This document shows positions 26,659-34,959 of a DNA stretch of 64,000 nt, one piece after another. This stretch comes from Planctomycetota bacterium. GTDB lineage: Bacteria; Planctomycetota; UBA8742; UBA2392. Position numbers and translations under genes: made by a program. The notes below the pieces were generated by a model, which saw only the letters and a program-made list of their open reading frames with translations, was not told the origin of the DNA and made no database searches. Within the stretch, counting starts at the first letter, position 1. Each line of letters opens with the position of its first letter. The DNA is taken from assembly GCA_003576915.1 (NCBI GenBank), contig QEVF01000006.1:1-64000 (forward strand). The letters are read 5' to 3'.

Positions 26659-27024
26659 TCAGGCGCCGGACTCCTGGGTCGATTCCTCACCACCGACGAG
26701 GTCGCGGATCTCCCCCAGAATGGCCTTGCGCACGGCCAGCGAGCCGAACTCCTCAAAGCTCACGCCGCTGTCGGGGTCGTAGCTGTTGAGGGCCTCGAGA
26801 AAGCCAACGACTCCTGCCTGATAGAAGTCGTTCTCCTCAATGGCGCGAAACAGAATCTCGGAGATGTTGTCGTTGTTGGCGCGCACGATGTCGAAGTAGA
26901 ACTCCGTGAGCTCGTTCTTCGCCCCGGCGTCGTTGCGATCCCGGAACTTGTGCCACAGTTCGCTGAGTTTCTTGCCCTCGTGCGTGTGGGTTGCCGCGCC
27001 CCGCGGGCTCGCGGTCTCGTCCAT
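26659..27024 (-). CDS. Truncated sigma-factor-like protein (region 2 only)
   Basis: 121 residues. LWHKFRDRNDAGAKNELTEF, then FYQAGVVGFLEALNSYDPDS, GVSFEEFGSLAVRKAILGEI and RDLVGG align with sigma-70 region 1.2/2 of the FliA/WhiG class (compare the LIQAGxxGLxxAxxxFDPxxGxxFxxYAxxRIRGAILDxLR pattern). It stops about where region 3 should begin, so regions 3 and 4, which contact the -35, are missing. It may be a regulator, an anti-sigma partner or a remnant. The start is ATG 27024; GTG at 27051 would overlap the upstream stop (GTGA) and is an alternative. The flagellar motor operon begins 1.5 kb away. Confidence 0.7.
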   Translation of the reverse strand: MDETASPRGAATHTHEGKKLSELWHKFRDRNDAGAKNELTEFYFDIVRANNDNISEILFRAIEENDFYQAGVVGFLEALNSYDPDSGVSFEEFGSLAVRKAILGEIRDLVGGEESTQESGA

Positions 27025-27047
27025 CGCGTCTTCTTCGTTCACGTCGT

Positions 27048-27248
27048 TCACGGCTTTGTCCCGCCTTCCCCGGAATCCATGGTCCTGGCACTGAGGCCGC
27101 CCAGCAGGCGCCCCGCCAGCATTCCGCCCAGCATGGCCGCCAGCGTGGCCACGCCCGTCGTCACAAACCCCCACTGGGCAAAGAGCCCCGCAAAGAGCGT
27201 GGCTGCCCCGGCCACCAGGGCCAGCGTCACCGCGAGCTTCTCGGGCAT
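27048..27248 (-). CDS. Small two-helix membrane protein
   Basis: 66 residues, MPEKLAVTLALVAGAATLFAG then GFVTTGVATLAAMLGGMLAG: two hydrophobic segments of about 20 residues each separated by a short loop, with a polar C-terminus (SARTMDSGEGGTKP). No known family. ATG 27248 follows GGGAGCAAC. Its stop touches a possible GTG start of the sigma-like gene. It starts 49 bp after the amidohydrolase stop, so the three minus-strand genes are probably one operon. Confidence 0.6.
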   Translation of the reverse strand: MPEKLAVTLALVAGAATLFAGLFAQWGFVTTGVATLAAMLGGMLAGRLLGGLSARTMDSGEGGTKP

Positions 27249-27297
27249 GTTGCTCCCTTTCGAGTCTAGCAGCACCCCCCCGGCCGTGAAGCGGGGG

Positions 27298-28482
27298 TCA
27301 GTCCAGCGCCAACTGGGCCAGGATGGCGGCGCCCAGGCTCAGGCAGGACTCGTCCACGTTCATGCGCGGCGAGTGCAGGGGCTCGCAGATGCCCTTGGCG
27401 CGGTTGCCGCTTCCCAGCAGGAAAAAGGCCCCCGGTTTGCGCTGCAGGTAATACGAGAAATCCTCTCCCCAGGTCATGGCCGGTTGCTCCACGTTCACGT
27501 TCTTCTCCCCCACCACCGCCGCCGCCGCGCGCGCCACGCGGGCCACCCCTGAAGCATGATTGACAATGCTGTCGTAGCCCCGCTCGAAGTTGAAGGACAC
27601 CTTCAAACCGTGGGCCTTGCCGGCGGCATCGGCCATGGCCCACATGCCGTCCTCCAGCAGCTTGCGCACCTCTTCGTCAAAGGTGCGCACCGTGCCCTGC
27701 AGGAATGCCGCGTCCGGGATGATGTTGTGGGTCGTGCCGGCGGTAAGTTGAGTCACGCTCACCACGGCCGGCACGCCCGGGGCGACGCGGCGGGACACCA
27801 GGGTCTGCAATTGCAGCACCAGAGCGCAGGCAGCGGGTAGGGGGTCGATGGTCTCATGGGGCCGCGATGCGTGGCCGCCCCTGCCCGTCAGCGTGATACG
27901 GAAGCTGTCCGCCGCGGCCGTCAAGGCCCCCGTGCGGGTGGCCACCTGACCGACCTCAAGCTGGGGGTTGTTGTGGAGGCCGTAGACTTCATCGACTCCT
28001 TCGAGGCAGCCCCGTTCAATCAGCCCCAGTGCACCGCCCGGAGGCGTTTCCTCGCTGGGCTGAAAGATGAAGCGCACGTTGCGCTTGAGGCGGTCTTTTG
28101 CGGCCAGCAGCAGCTTCGCGGCCCCCAGGGCGCAGGTCATGTGGGTGTCGTGCCCGCACATGTGGGCCACGCCCGCGTGGGCGCTGCGCCACGGCACTTC
28201 GTTCAGCTCCGTGATGGGCAGGGCATCCATATCCGCGCGCAGGGCCACGCGCTGCCGCGCGCCGGGAACATCGAGATCGGCGATGAAGCCTTCGCCCCAG
28301 AGATTGCGCCGCACCCTCAGCCCCATTCCTTCGAGCACACCGGCACAACGCGCGGCTGTCTGCTTCTCCTGCAACGACAGCTCGGGGTGTTGATGCAGCT
28401 CGCGCCGGGTGGTGACGAGCCATTCACTGATCTGACGGGCCTGTTCAAGCATGGCAGCGGACTCCACGTTTGCACCCATCAT
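27298..28482 (-). CDS. M20 family amidohydrolase/peptidase
   Basis: 394 residues. The M20D subgroup (hippurate/IAA-amino-acid/N-acyl-amino-acid hydrolases) is indicated by RRELHQHPELSLQE, ALRADMDALPI, HMCGHDTHMT, FIFQPSEETPPGGA, HASRPHETIDPL, MTWGEDFSYY and a C-terminal HSPRMNVDE. Metal ligands (His and Asp in CGHD, Glu in PSEE, His near the C-terminus) are in place. The natural acyl-amino-acid substrate is unknown. The start is the first Met; it lies 105 bp upstream-divergent from the flbD gene. Confidence 0.92.
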   Translation of the reverse strand: MMGANVESAAMLEQARQISEWLVTTRRELHQHPELSLQEKQTAARCAGVLEGMGLRVRRNLWGEGFIADLDVPGARQRVALRADMDALPITELNEVPWRSAHAGVAHMCGHDTHMTCALGAAKLLLAAKDRLKRNVRFIFQPSEETPPGGALGLIERGCLEGVDEVYGLHNNPQLEVGQVATRTGALTAAADSFRITLTGRGGHASRPHETIDPLPAACALVLQLQTLVSRRVAPGVPAVVSVTQLTAGTTHNIIPDAAFLQGTVRTFDEEVRKLLEDGMWAMADAAGKAHGLKVSFNFERGYDSIVNHASGVARVARAAAAVVGEKNVNVEQPAMTWGEDFSYYLQRKPGAFFLLGSGNRAKGICEPLHSPRMNVDESCLSLGAAILAQLALD

Positions 28483-28508
28483 AGCGGCAACGGGGCGTGC
28501 CGCGCGCG

Positions 28509-28560
28509 GGGTGGATTTTAGCGTTTTTCTTGTTTACATGTTTTATAGTTTTGCTACTTT
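28509..28560 (+). promoter_or_regulatory. AT-rich probable promoter region of the flagellar operon
   Basis: A sharp AT-rich island (GTGGATTTTAGCG, then TTGTTTACATG and TTTATAGTTTTGCTACTTT) immediately before flbD. TTGTTT (28530-28535) with TACTTT (28555-28560) gives a 19-bp spacer. It does not match sigma-54 or sigma-28 consensus well. It is called from composition and position only. Confidence 0.3.
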
Positions 28561-28587
28561 TCACTTCTGTGCGCAGGGAGGCGGGCC

Positions 28588-28791
28588 TTGATCCGTGTCA
28601 CCAAACTCAACGGAACACCATTTCTGGTCAATGCCGACCTGATCGAGTCCGTGGAGGCCACGCCCGACACCGTGCTGGTGCTGACCACGCGCAACCGCGT
28701 GATGGTGCGCGAGTCGATGGATGAAGTGCTCCAGCGGGTGATTGCCTACCACCGCGCCCTTCGAGTCATGCCTGACCCAGCGAGCTACTAG
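28588..28791 (+). CDS. flbD: FlbD/SwrD family protein
   Basis: 67 residues: MIRVTKLNGTPFLVNADLIE, then ATPDTVLVLTTRNRVMVRES and a short helix. This is the FlbD/SwrD small-protein layout (I..T.LNG..F.VN.DLIE.IE..PDT.I.L..G.K..V.ES...V). In Bacillus SwrD increases flagellar motor torque and lies next to motor genes, as here with motA 2 bp downstream. The start is TTG 28588, chosen because AGGGAGG sits at the right distance and homologues begin MIxVT. It heads the flagellar motor operon. Confidence 0.9.
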   Translation: MIRVTKLNGTPFLVNADLIESVEATPDTVLVLTTRNRVMVRESMDEVLQRVIAYHRALRVMPDPASY

Positions 28792-28793
28792 CC

Positions 28794-29576
28794 ATGGACC
28801 TCGCCACTCTCTTTGGTCTTGTGTTCGGCACCATCTGCATTGTGGTATCGATTCTGATTGGCGGCGGGTGGGCGCCCAGCGCGCTGATGGACTTCGTGGA
28901 CGCGCCCTCCATCTTCATTGTGGTGGGCGGCACCCTGGCGGCCCTGGCCATAGCCCATCCCATTTCCGACATCAAGCGGCTGGTGCCGCTGTTCATGCGC
29001 AGTGTCAAGTCGCCCAGCAACAACACCTTTGAGCTGATCGAGAAGATTGTCCACTACTCCGACACCGCGCGCCGCAACGGCTTGCTTTCCATTGAGCACG
29101 CCATGGAACCCGGCGACGACCCTTTCCTGCGGCGCGGCCTGCGCTATGCCGTGGACGGCATGGATCGCGAGCAGATCGAGGCCTCCATGGAGGCCGAACT
29201 TGAGAGCATGGGCTCGCGCCACAGCGGCGGCAAGCGCGTGTTTGACACCATCGCGGGCATGGGCCCGGCCTTTGGCATGCTGGGCACCCTGATCGGCCTG
29301 GTAGCCATGCTCAAGAACATGAGCGACCCCAAGGCCATCGGCCCCAACATGGCCATTGCCCTGATCACGACGTTCTACGGCGCCTGCATCGCCAACCTCC
29401 TGTTCGCTCCGGCCGCCACCAAGCTCGCCATTCGGCACGAAGAGGAAGAGCTCAACAAACGCATCATCATTCAGGGCGTGCTGGGTATTCAGGCGGGCGA
29501 GAATCCCCGCGCGCTCAAGAGCCGGCTGCTGGTCTTCCTCGCACCTCAGTTGCGCGGCAGCGACGAGGAGGCCTGA
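28794..29576 (+). CDS. motA: Flagellar motor stator protein MotA
   Basis: 260 residues; MotA/PomA, the stator subunit that with MotB carries ions across the membrane and pushes the rotor. Four membrane segments are visible, two near the N-terminus and two after about residue 155. The conserved APSIFIVVGGTLAALAIAHP, the cytoplasmic EPGDDPFLRRGLRYAVDG and the C-terminal AGMGPAFGMLGTLIGLVAML pore segment match the family. It starts 2 bp after flbD and ends 2 bp before motB. Confidence 0.95.
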   Translation: MDLATLFGLVFGTICIVVSILIGGGWAPSALMDFVDAPSIFIVVGGTLAALAIAHPISDIKRLVPLFMRSVKSPSNNTFELIEKIVHYSDTARRNGLLSIEHAMEPGDDPFLRRGLRYAVDGMDREQIEASMEAELESMGSRHSGGKRVFDTIAGMGPAFGMLGTLIGLVAMLKNMSDPKAIGPNMAIALITTFYGACIANLLFAPAATKLAIRHEEEELNKRIIIQGVLGIQAGENPRALKSRLLVFLAPQLRGSDEEA

Positions 29577-29578
29577 CC

Positions 29579-30433
29579 GTGGCCAAGCACAAGTGCAATT
29601 GCCCGCCTCCCGCGCCGGTCTGGCTCACATCCTGGAGCGACCTGACCACGCTGCTGCTGACCTTCTTCGTGCTGCTGGTCAGCATGGCGTCCTTTGACAC
29701 GGTCAAGTTCGCCGAGGTGCTGGGCAGCGTCAACTCGACGCTGGGCGTGGGCGCAAACATCCCCACCAAGCTCGACCCCAGCTCGACGGAGGCCTTCTTC
29801 GTGCAGATCGTGCGGGCCTCGTCTCTGCGCAAGAAGACCCCGGACGGCGGCTACCAGCAAAGCCTCGCCGGCGAAGAAATCACCGTTACCAGCCACCGCG
29901 ACAGCTACATCGTCAAGTTCTCCGAGACCCAGTTTTTTGAGCGCTTCAAGGTCCAGCTCACGCCCGAGGGCAAGCGGCGTTTGGCCGCCCTGGCCCAGAA
30001 ACTGAAAGACAGCGTCAATGTCGTCTACGTCACGGGGCGCGTATCCGCCGACGAAAACGCCACCCAGTTCGAAGCCGTGCTTCAGACCGTGCAACTGGCC
30101 GACGGCACGGCGGTGCGGGTGCTGGCCACGCCCATGGAAACGTTCACGCCGCAAAGCGGCGGGGCCGGGCTGAAGGAAAGCGCGATGGTGCTGATCCAGT
30201 CTCGCGACGAGCTGGCCGCCAGGCGCGCCGAAGTGGTGGCCGGGTTCCTGGAGGCCTCGGGCGTGTCCCGGCGCCGGCTCCGCGAGATCGCCGGCGACGA
30301 GCGGCGCCTGCCCGCCGAAGAGATGTTCGAGCGCAGCAACGACGCCGGCAACTTCGTGTTCACCTACGGGGGCCCGGACAGCGGGCGCACCGTGGAAATC
30401 GTGGTGACCGGTGAAGTGGTGATGGACCGATAA
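29579..30433 (+). CDS. motB: Flagellar motor stator protein MotB
   Basis: 284 residues with a GTG start. A short Cys/Pro N-terminus (MAKHKCNCPPPAPV) leads to the stator helix WLTSWSDLTTLLLTFFVLLV containing the ion-carrying Asp (WSD). The periplasmic OmpA-like domain (about residues 100-284) has QFFERFKVQLTPEGKRRLAAL, SRDELAARRAEVVAGFLEAS and the closing VEIVVTGEV. The usual OmpA peptidoglycan-binding NxxLSxxRAxxV stretch appears as RDELAARRAEVV. An insertion around 150-195 is longer than usual. Spacing to motA is 2 bp. Confidence 0.93.
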   Translation: MAKHKCNCPPPAPVWLTSWSDLTTLLLTFFVLLVSMASFDTVKFAEVLGSVNSTLGVGANIPTKLDPSSTEAFFVQIVRASSLRKKTPDGGYQQSLAGEEITVTSHRDSYIVKFSETQFFERFKVQLTPEGKRRLAALAQKLKDSVNVVYVTGRVSADENATQFEAVLQTVQLADGTAVRVLATPMETFTPQSGGAGLKESAMVLIQSRDELAARRAEVVAGFLEASGVSRRRLREIAGDERRLPAEEMFERSNDAGNFVFTYGGPDSGRTVEIVVTGEVVMDR

Positions 30434-30448
30434 CTCATGGAGGACCCC

Positions 30449-31009
30449 ATGGCAACCGCCGTCGCACAGCCGCCCAAGGCCGGCAAGGAAGCCCAGGCCG
30501 GCAAGTCCGAAGAGAAACCCGTCGCCAAGGGCAAGGAACCGCTTTGGAGCCGCACGGGCCTGATCATCATGGTGGCCGTATGGCTGGTGACGATCGGGCT
30601 GGGGCTGGGCGGTGTTCTTCTGTTCGCCTCGGCGCCCAGCGCCACGAGCGCAGGCCTGGACAAGGGCAAGGGCCAGGGCGCCCGCGCCTACGGCATCATT
30701 GAGCGCGTGCAGGTCGCCATCCCCGACCAGGAAGGCGGCATGCGCACCGTCAGTTTCAACCTGCTGCTCGACTTCGGCGAACACGACGCCAAACTGCGCC
30801 CCGAGCTCGAACAGGCCAACTTCAAGGCCGCCATCTCCTATCAGGCCGAAGAACTTCTGCGCGGCTACAGCGCGCGCCAGGTGGCCGAGCGCAACTTCGC
30901 GCGGGAGTTCGGCGCCGCGCTGCGCAAACACCTCAATGAACTGTATGCGCGCGAAGGCAGGGAGTACGTGCGCGAAGTTCTGGTCCAGAACCTTTCCATC
31001 AGCGGGTGA
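30449..31009 (+). CDS. fliL: FliL-like flagellar basal-body protein
   Basis: 186 residues. A Lys-rich cytoplasmic tail, one transmembrane helix (LIIMVAVWLVTIGLGLGGVL, about 36-55) and a periplasmic FliL/stomatin-like domain with RTVSFNLLLDFG, SYQAEELLRGYSARQVAERN and EYVREVLVQNLSI. FliL surrounds and stabilises the stator. The start is ATG 30449 because GGAGGACCCC lies just upstream; ATG 30437 would include that site. It is between motB and fliN in one operon. Confidence 0.85.
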   Translation: MATAVAQPPKAGKEAQAGKSEEKPVAKGKEPLWSRTGLIIMVAVWLVTIGLGLGGVLLFASAPSATSAGLDKGKGQGARAYGIIERVQVAIPDQEGGMRTVSFNLLLDFGEHDAKLRPELEQANFKAAISYQAEELLRGYSARQVAERNFAREFGAALRKHLNELYAREGREYVREVLVQNLSISG

Positions 31010-31012
31010 ACC

Positions 31013-31432
31013 ATGAGCGAGGAACTACTGCAGGCTCCCGCGGCCGGGGCCGCCAAAGTGGACGTGCCGGCGGTCATGATGGCGCTGGCCCGGGAGTTGC
31101 CGCCCGCGCCGCCCAAGGCCGCCGAGGTCCCGGCGCAGAAGCCCGACTTTGAAAGCATTGAGCCCGCGCCGGCCTCTGCGCAGAGCCACGACATCGCGCT
31201 GCTGGAAAACGTGAACGTGCGCGTGCAGGTGCTGCTGGGCAGGGCGCGGCTGACTGTCGAGGAAATCCTGCGCCTGGGGCAGGGTTCCGTCGTCGAGCTG
31301 GACCGGCTGGCGGGCGAGCCCCTGGACATTCTGGTCAATGACAAGCTCGTGGCTCACGGCGAGGTGCTGGTGCTCAACGGCAACTTCTGCGTGCGCGTGA
31401 CGGACATCGTCGAGCAGGAAACGCCGAAGTGA
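31013..31432 (+). CDS. fliN: Flagellar motor switch protein FliN
   Basis: 139 residues. A Pro/Ala-rich N-terminal 60 residues precede a SpoA/FliN domain: LLENVNVRVQVLLGRARLTV, EEILRLGQGSVVELDRLAGE, PLDILVNDKLVAHGEVLVLN and NFCVRVTDIV, a close match to FliN C-ring proteins. FliN forms the lower C-ring and the export gate docking site. fliM and fliG are not in the window, so the rest of the flagellum is encoded elsewhere. The stop is 11 bp from a convergent small gene. Confidence 0.92.
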   Translation: MSEELLQAPAAGAAKVDVPAVMMALARELPPAPPKAAEVPAQKPDFESIEPAPASAQSHDIALLENVNVRVQVLLGRARLTVEEILRLGQGSVVELDRLAGEPLDILVNDKLVAHGEVLVLNGNFCVRVTDIVEQETPK

Positions 31433-31443
31433 CGCGCCCGCCT

Positions 31444-31659
31444 TCAGTGGCGCTGAACCCTCACGTCCAGCACGCCCGGAATCTCCTCGACGCTGCGCAG
31501 CAGCGTCGTCTCGTCGTCGAGGTTGGGCGCCTTGATCTCGATGCGCACCGTGCCGTCCGCGGCCGGCGCCGAAACCAGCCTCACGCCCTTCGTCGCGCGC
31601 AGCAGCTCCAGCACCGAAGCCCTGTAATCCGTGTCAAATGACAGCAGGAACTGGGTCAT
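31444..31659 (-). CDS. Small ferredoxin-fold-like protein
   Basis: 71 residues: MTQFLLSFDTDYRASVLELL, RATKGVRLVSAPAADGTVRI, then DDETTLLRSVEEIPGVLDVR. The beta-alpha-beta-beta-alpha-beta order with a terminal IPGVLDVRV strand resembles ACT-like, NapD or AsnC-type ferredoxin-fold modules, which bind small ligands or signal peptides. No family can be fixed. It lies 9 bp downstream of the DAHP synthase gene on the same strand, so it may be co-expressed with it; a regulatory role toward aromatic synthesis is conceivable but unproven. Confidence 0.6.
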   Translation of the reverse strand: MTQFLLSFDTDYRASVLELLRATKGVRLVSAPAADGTVRIEIKAPNLDDETTLLRSVEEIPGVLDVRVQRH

Positions 31660-31668
31660 GGCGCGGCA

Positions 31669-32706
31669 TCACCCCGAATGCGCCGCCTTGAACACCGCCT
31701 GCATGCGCGGCGCCAGTTGGGCAAAGGACTTCAGGTCCAGGGCCTGGGCGCCGTCACTCAGGGCGTGGGTGGGGTCGTTGTGGACCTCCAGCATCACGCC
31801 ATCGGCGCCGCCGGCCGCGGCCGCCAGCGCCATGGGCCCCACATAGCGCGCATCGCCCGTGCCGTGGCTGGGATCCACAATGACCGGCAGGTGGCTCACG
31901 TTCTTGAGCACCGGCACGATGCCCAGGTCCAGGGTGTGCCGCAGGTGGTGCGCAAAACTCTTGATACCCCGCTCGCACAGCACGACCTGGCGGTTTCCCC
32001 CGGCCAGAATGTAGTCCGCCGCCATGAGCAGTTCGTCCAGCGTCGCGCTCATGCCGCGCTTGAGCAGCACGGGCTTCCGGGAGCGCCCGGCGCGGCGCAG
32101 CAGTTCGAAGTTCTGCATGTTGCGCGCCCCGATCTGGAGCATGTCGGCGTGGTCTTCCAGCAGATCGAAGCTGCGTTCATCCACGGCCTCCGTGACGAAG
32201 CACAGCCCGGTCTGCCCGCGGATCTCATCCAGAAGGCTGACGCCCTTGTCGCGCAGGCCCTGGAAGGAAAAGGGGCTGGTGCGCGGCTTGAAGATGCCGC
32301 CGCGCATGATTGAAACGCCGGCCTTTTTCAGGGCGCGGGCGATCTCCAGACCCTGATCGAGCGACTCAAAGCTGCAGGGTCCCGCGATCACGGCCAGGTT
32401 CCTGCCGCCGATCTTGACGCCGCCGACACTGACCACCGTGTCCGCCGGCTGGAACTCCCGGCTGGAGAGCTTGTAGGCCGTGCGGATGTGGGCGATGCGA
32501 TCGACGCCGGGCAGCTTGCGCACCTCTTCGTCGGTCAGTTTCGAGGGCGCCGAATGCGGGGCGTGGACGCTGAACATCACGGGACCCGAGCCGTTGCTCT
32601 TTTCGACATTGAGCCCGGCTTCAATCACCATACGGGCCACGGCTTCAACCTGAAGGGGCGTGGCTTTGGCCTTCATGAGAATGAGCATGGAGTGACTGGC
32701 TTTCAT
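31669..32706 (-). CDS. aroF: DAHP synthase (3-deoxy-7-phosphoheptulonate synthase)
   Basis: About 345 residues, first enzyme of the shikimate pathway (PEP plus erythrose 4-phosphate). It is the class I-beta type with an N-terminal ferredoxin-like regulatory domain (LILMKAKATPLQVEAVARMV) followed by the barrel: AVIAGPCSFESLDQ, MRGGIFKPRTSPFSFQGL, QIGARNMQNFELLR, KPVLLKRGMSAT and PVIVDPSHGTGDAR with metal-binding residues. The N-terminal domain resembles that of Thermotoga DAHP synthase, which mediates feedback inhibition. The start is uncertain: ATG 32706, ATG 32688 (just before LILMK) or an upstream TTG; none has an ideal ribosome binding site. Confidence 0.95.
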   Translation of the reverse strand: MKASHSMLILMKAKATPLQVEAVARMVIEAGLNVEKSNGSGPVMFSVHAPHSAPSKLTDEEVRKLPGVDRIAHIRTAYKLSSREFQPADTVVSVGGVKIGGRNLAVIAGPCSFESLDQGLEIARALKKAGVSIMRGGIFKPRTSPFSFQGLRDKGVSLLDEIRGQTGLCFVTEAVDERSFDLLEDHADMLQIGARNMQNFELLRRAGRSRKPVLLKRGMSATLDELLMAADYILAGGNRQVVLCERGIKSFAHHLRHTLDLGIVPVLKNVSHLPVIVDPSHGTGDARYVGPMALAAAAGGADGVMLEVHNDPTHALSDGAQALDLKSFAQLAPRMQAVFKAAHSG

Positions 32707-32849
32707 CCTGAGGATGCCCAAGGCATCCCTGCTGCCCCCCAAAGGGTTTCCGCCATGGACTGTCCCAGCCCGGACAGCCCAAGCATGATAATGTCGGCGC
32801 GCGCCGCAAGGTAGCTGTAATCGTCCGGCATGAATTGAGGCACACTTCC

Positions 32850-34958
32850 ATGGCGGCAGTCCGCCCCAACAGCCCCCCGCCAGACGGCACTCCCCGCCTG
32901 GCCGCGCGCCTGAAGTTCGAGCGCTATGTCTTCATCGCGTTCTTCGCGGCCATGACCATGCTGGCCGTAGGCATGCTCGTGGAGTACCACCGGCAGCAGG
33001 ACGAACTGCTCTCGGCTCGCCAGGAGGGCGAGGACCTCAACCTGGCCCTGCGCCAGAGCCGCCAGCGCAACGACTCCGACCGCGCCCGCCACGATCAGAC
33101 CCTGGGGGAGTTGCGGGCTGCCCTGGCCGAGTCAGGCGAGCGCGAATCCCGGCGCAGCCGCGACCTCGGCCTGGCGCTGCTGCAACTGGCGCTCGATGAA
33201 GCCCAGGCGGGGGCTGCGGGCCGCGCCCGGGGTCGCGCGCTGCTGGAGGAGGCCGAGCGCTACGGCGCCGGCCCTTACGCGCCCCTGGCCCGCTGGGCGC
33301 TGCTTGACGCGTCAAGCCCGCTCGCGCCGCCGGTGGAGAAGGCCGCGTTCTTCGCCGCCGCCGTGAGCCAGAACGGCGCCCTGCTGGCCGTGGCGCGCGC
33401 GGCGCACATCGAAATCTTCAACCTGCGCGAGGGCCGCCTCCAGGCCCTCATCGCTCACCCCGCACAGGCGGGCCAGCCTTCCGCCCTGGCGCTGAGCGCC
33501 GAGTGTCTCGTGGCGGGTTACGCCTCAGGCCTGCTGGCGGTCTGCCGCCTGGCCACGCCCGCGAACTGGCAGACGGCGCGGCAGGCTGCCGGGGTACGCC
33601 TGGCACAGTTGAGCCCGTCGGGGGCTCGCCTGGCCCTGCTCGATGAGCTCGGCACCCTGCGCCTGCTGGACACCGCCCGTCCGGACAGCCCCCTGATCGA
33701 GGTGCGACTGGATGAGCGGGTGCGCGCCTTTGCCCCCCTTGATGACGCCGCGCGCCCGCTGCTGGCCGTCACCGCTGACGGCTCCCTCTGGGAAATCCGC
33801 TCCCCCACCGAGCATCGCCAGACGCGGCTTGCGCCATCGCCTCTGCGCCGCGCCGCCTGCCTGGTGCTGGGGGCGCTGGTGTTTGTGGCGGCCGAGGGCA
33901 ACGAAGGGCTGGCCATCTTGGAGTGCGGCGAGGGCAGCAGCGTGAAGCGCCACGCCCTGGAGGGGCCCTGGGCCTCGGTGGCCGGCATCCAGTTCTTTCC
34001 CGACGGCACACTTTGCCTGGCCGACTCCCTGGGGCGCATCTATGAGTATGACCCGCGCGGCCATGCGCTGGCCTCCTATCGGCTCGGCGCCGACGAGGCG
34101 CCGGTGTTTGTCGCGCGTGCGGGAGTGTTCACGCTGGGGCTTACGGCCGACGGCGCGTTTTCCTGCCGCTTTGAGCCGGAGCTGCATCGGCGCGGCCAGT
34201 ACGTGGCCCGCCACCCCCAGGAGGCCACGGCCACCAGTCAGGGCTTTGCCTGCGAGGCCCTGGGAGTGTGGCCGGCTGCGCTGCGAAGCTGGATCGCAAC
34301 GACGGCCCTGACGCAGGCGCAGCCGGCCGGACGCCACGCCTGCGGCGTGCGGGGCGCCGAAGTTTCCGTGGGCGCGTCGCGCTTCAACGCTTCGGGCCGC
34401 CTGCTTTGCGCCTTTGCTTCGGGGGCCGCCCTGCTCAAGCCCGCCGGACGCAGACTGCTGCTTCTGAGCCCCGGCGGCCAGCAGCATGAACTGGCCCTGC
34501 CCGCAGGCGTAGAGCCGGACGCTGCCTGGGCCGCGGCCGAAGCCGAAGTCGCTTTGCTCAACTGCGGCGGCAGTCTGTATCTGGCCCAGGTGCGCGAGGG
34601 CCGCCTGCAGGACCTCAAGCGCAGCACAAGGGGCCCGGCCGCCATCGACGCCAGGGGCGCCGTCGTGGCCTCGACCACACTCAACGAAATCGTCGTGGCC
34701 CGCGCCCAGCCTCCGGCCCTGGAACTGCACATCAGCCTCGATGCGCCCCCGCGCTTTGTCGGCCTGATGTTTGGCGGAAGCCTGTTGGCGGTGCTTGAAG
34801 CCGATGGGGTGCTGGCTTTTTTTGACGCGGCCAGCGGCCGCCGGCTGCTTTCGGTCGAGCCGGCCTCGCCGCAGCGCGACTTCCTTTCGGTGGCGTGCTC
34901 GGATCAGGAGCTGTTCTTCGTGCACGAACAGGCCCTGCGCGTTTTGAGCCTGCGCTGA
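32850..34958 (+). CDS. Membrane-anchored beta-propeller-like protein
   Basis: 702 residues. One transmembrane helix (about 26-44, FIAFFAAMTMLAVGMLVEY), a coiled coil (about 45-110, rich in Q/E/R), then a long region of repeating strands with WD40/PQQ-like turns such as GVRLAQLSPSGARLALLDEL, GTLRLLD, LLAVTADGSLWEI and FFPDGTLCLADSLGRIYEYD. No catalytic motif is seen. Such long membrane-anchored propellers are common in planctomycete-like genomes. The start is ATG 32850 after GAGG; TTG 32835 also opens the frame. The stop is one base from the convergent gene's stop. Confidence 0.7.
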   Translation: MAAVRPNSPPPDGTPRLAARLKFERYVFIAFFAAMTMLAVGMLVEYHRQQDELLSARQEGEDLNLALRQSRQRNDSDRARHDQTLGELRAALAESGERESRRSRDLGLALLQLALDEAQAGAAGRARGRALLEEAERYGAGPYAPLARWALLDASSPLAPPVEKAAFFAAAVSQNGALLAVARAAHIEIFNLREGRLQALIAHPAQAGQPSALALSAECLVAGYASGLLAVCRLATPANWQTARQAAGVRLAQLSPSGARLALLDELGTLRLLDTARPDSPLIEVRLDERVRAFAPLDDAARPLLAVTADGSLWEIRSPTEHRQTRLAPSPLRRAACLVLGALVFVAAEGNEGLAILECGEGSSVKRHALEGPWASVAGIQFFPDGTLCLADSLGRIYEYDPRGHALASYRLGADEAPVFVARAGVFTLGLTADGAFSCRFEPELHRRGQYVARHPQEATATSQGFACEALGVWPAALRSWIATTALTQAQPAGRHACGVRGAEVSVGASRFNASGRLLCAFASGAALLKPAGRRLLLLSPGGQQHELALPAGVEPDAAWAAAEAEVALLNCGGSLYLAQVREGRLQDLKRSTRGPAAIDARGAVVASTTLNEIVVARAQPPALELHISLDAPPRFVGLMFGGSLLAVLEADGVLAFFDAASGRRLLSVEPASPQRDFLSVACSDQELFFVHEQALRVLSLR

Positions 34959-34959
34959 A

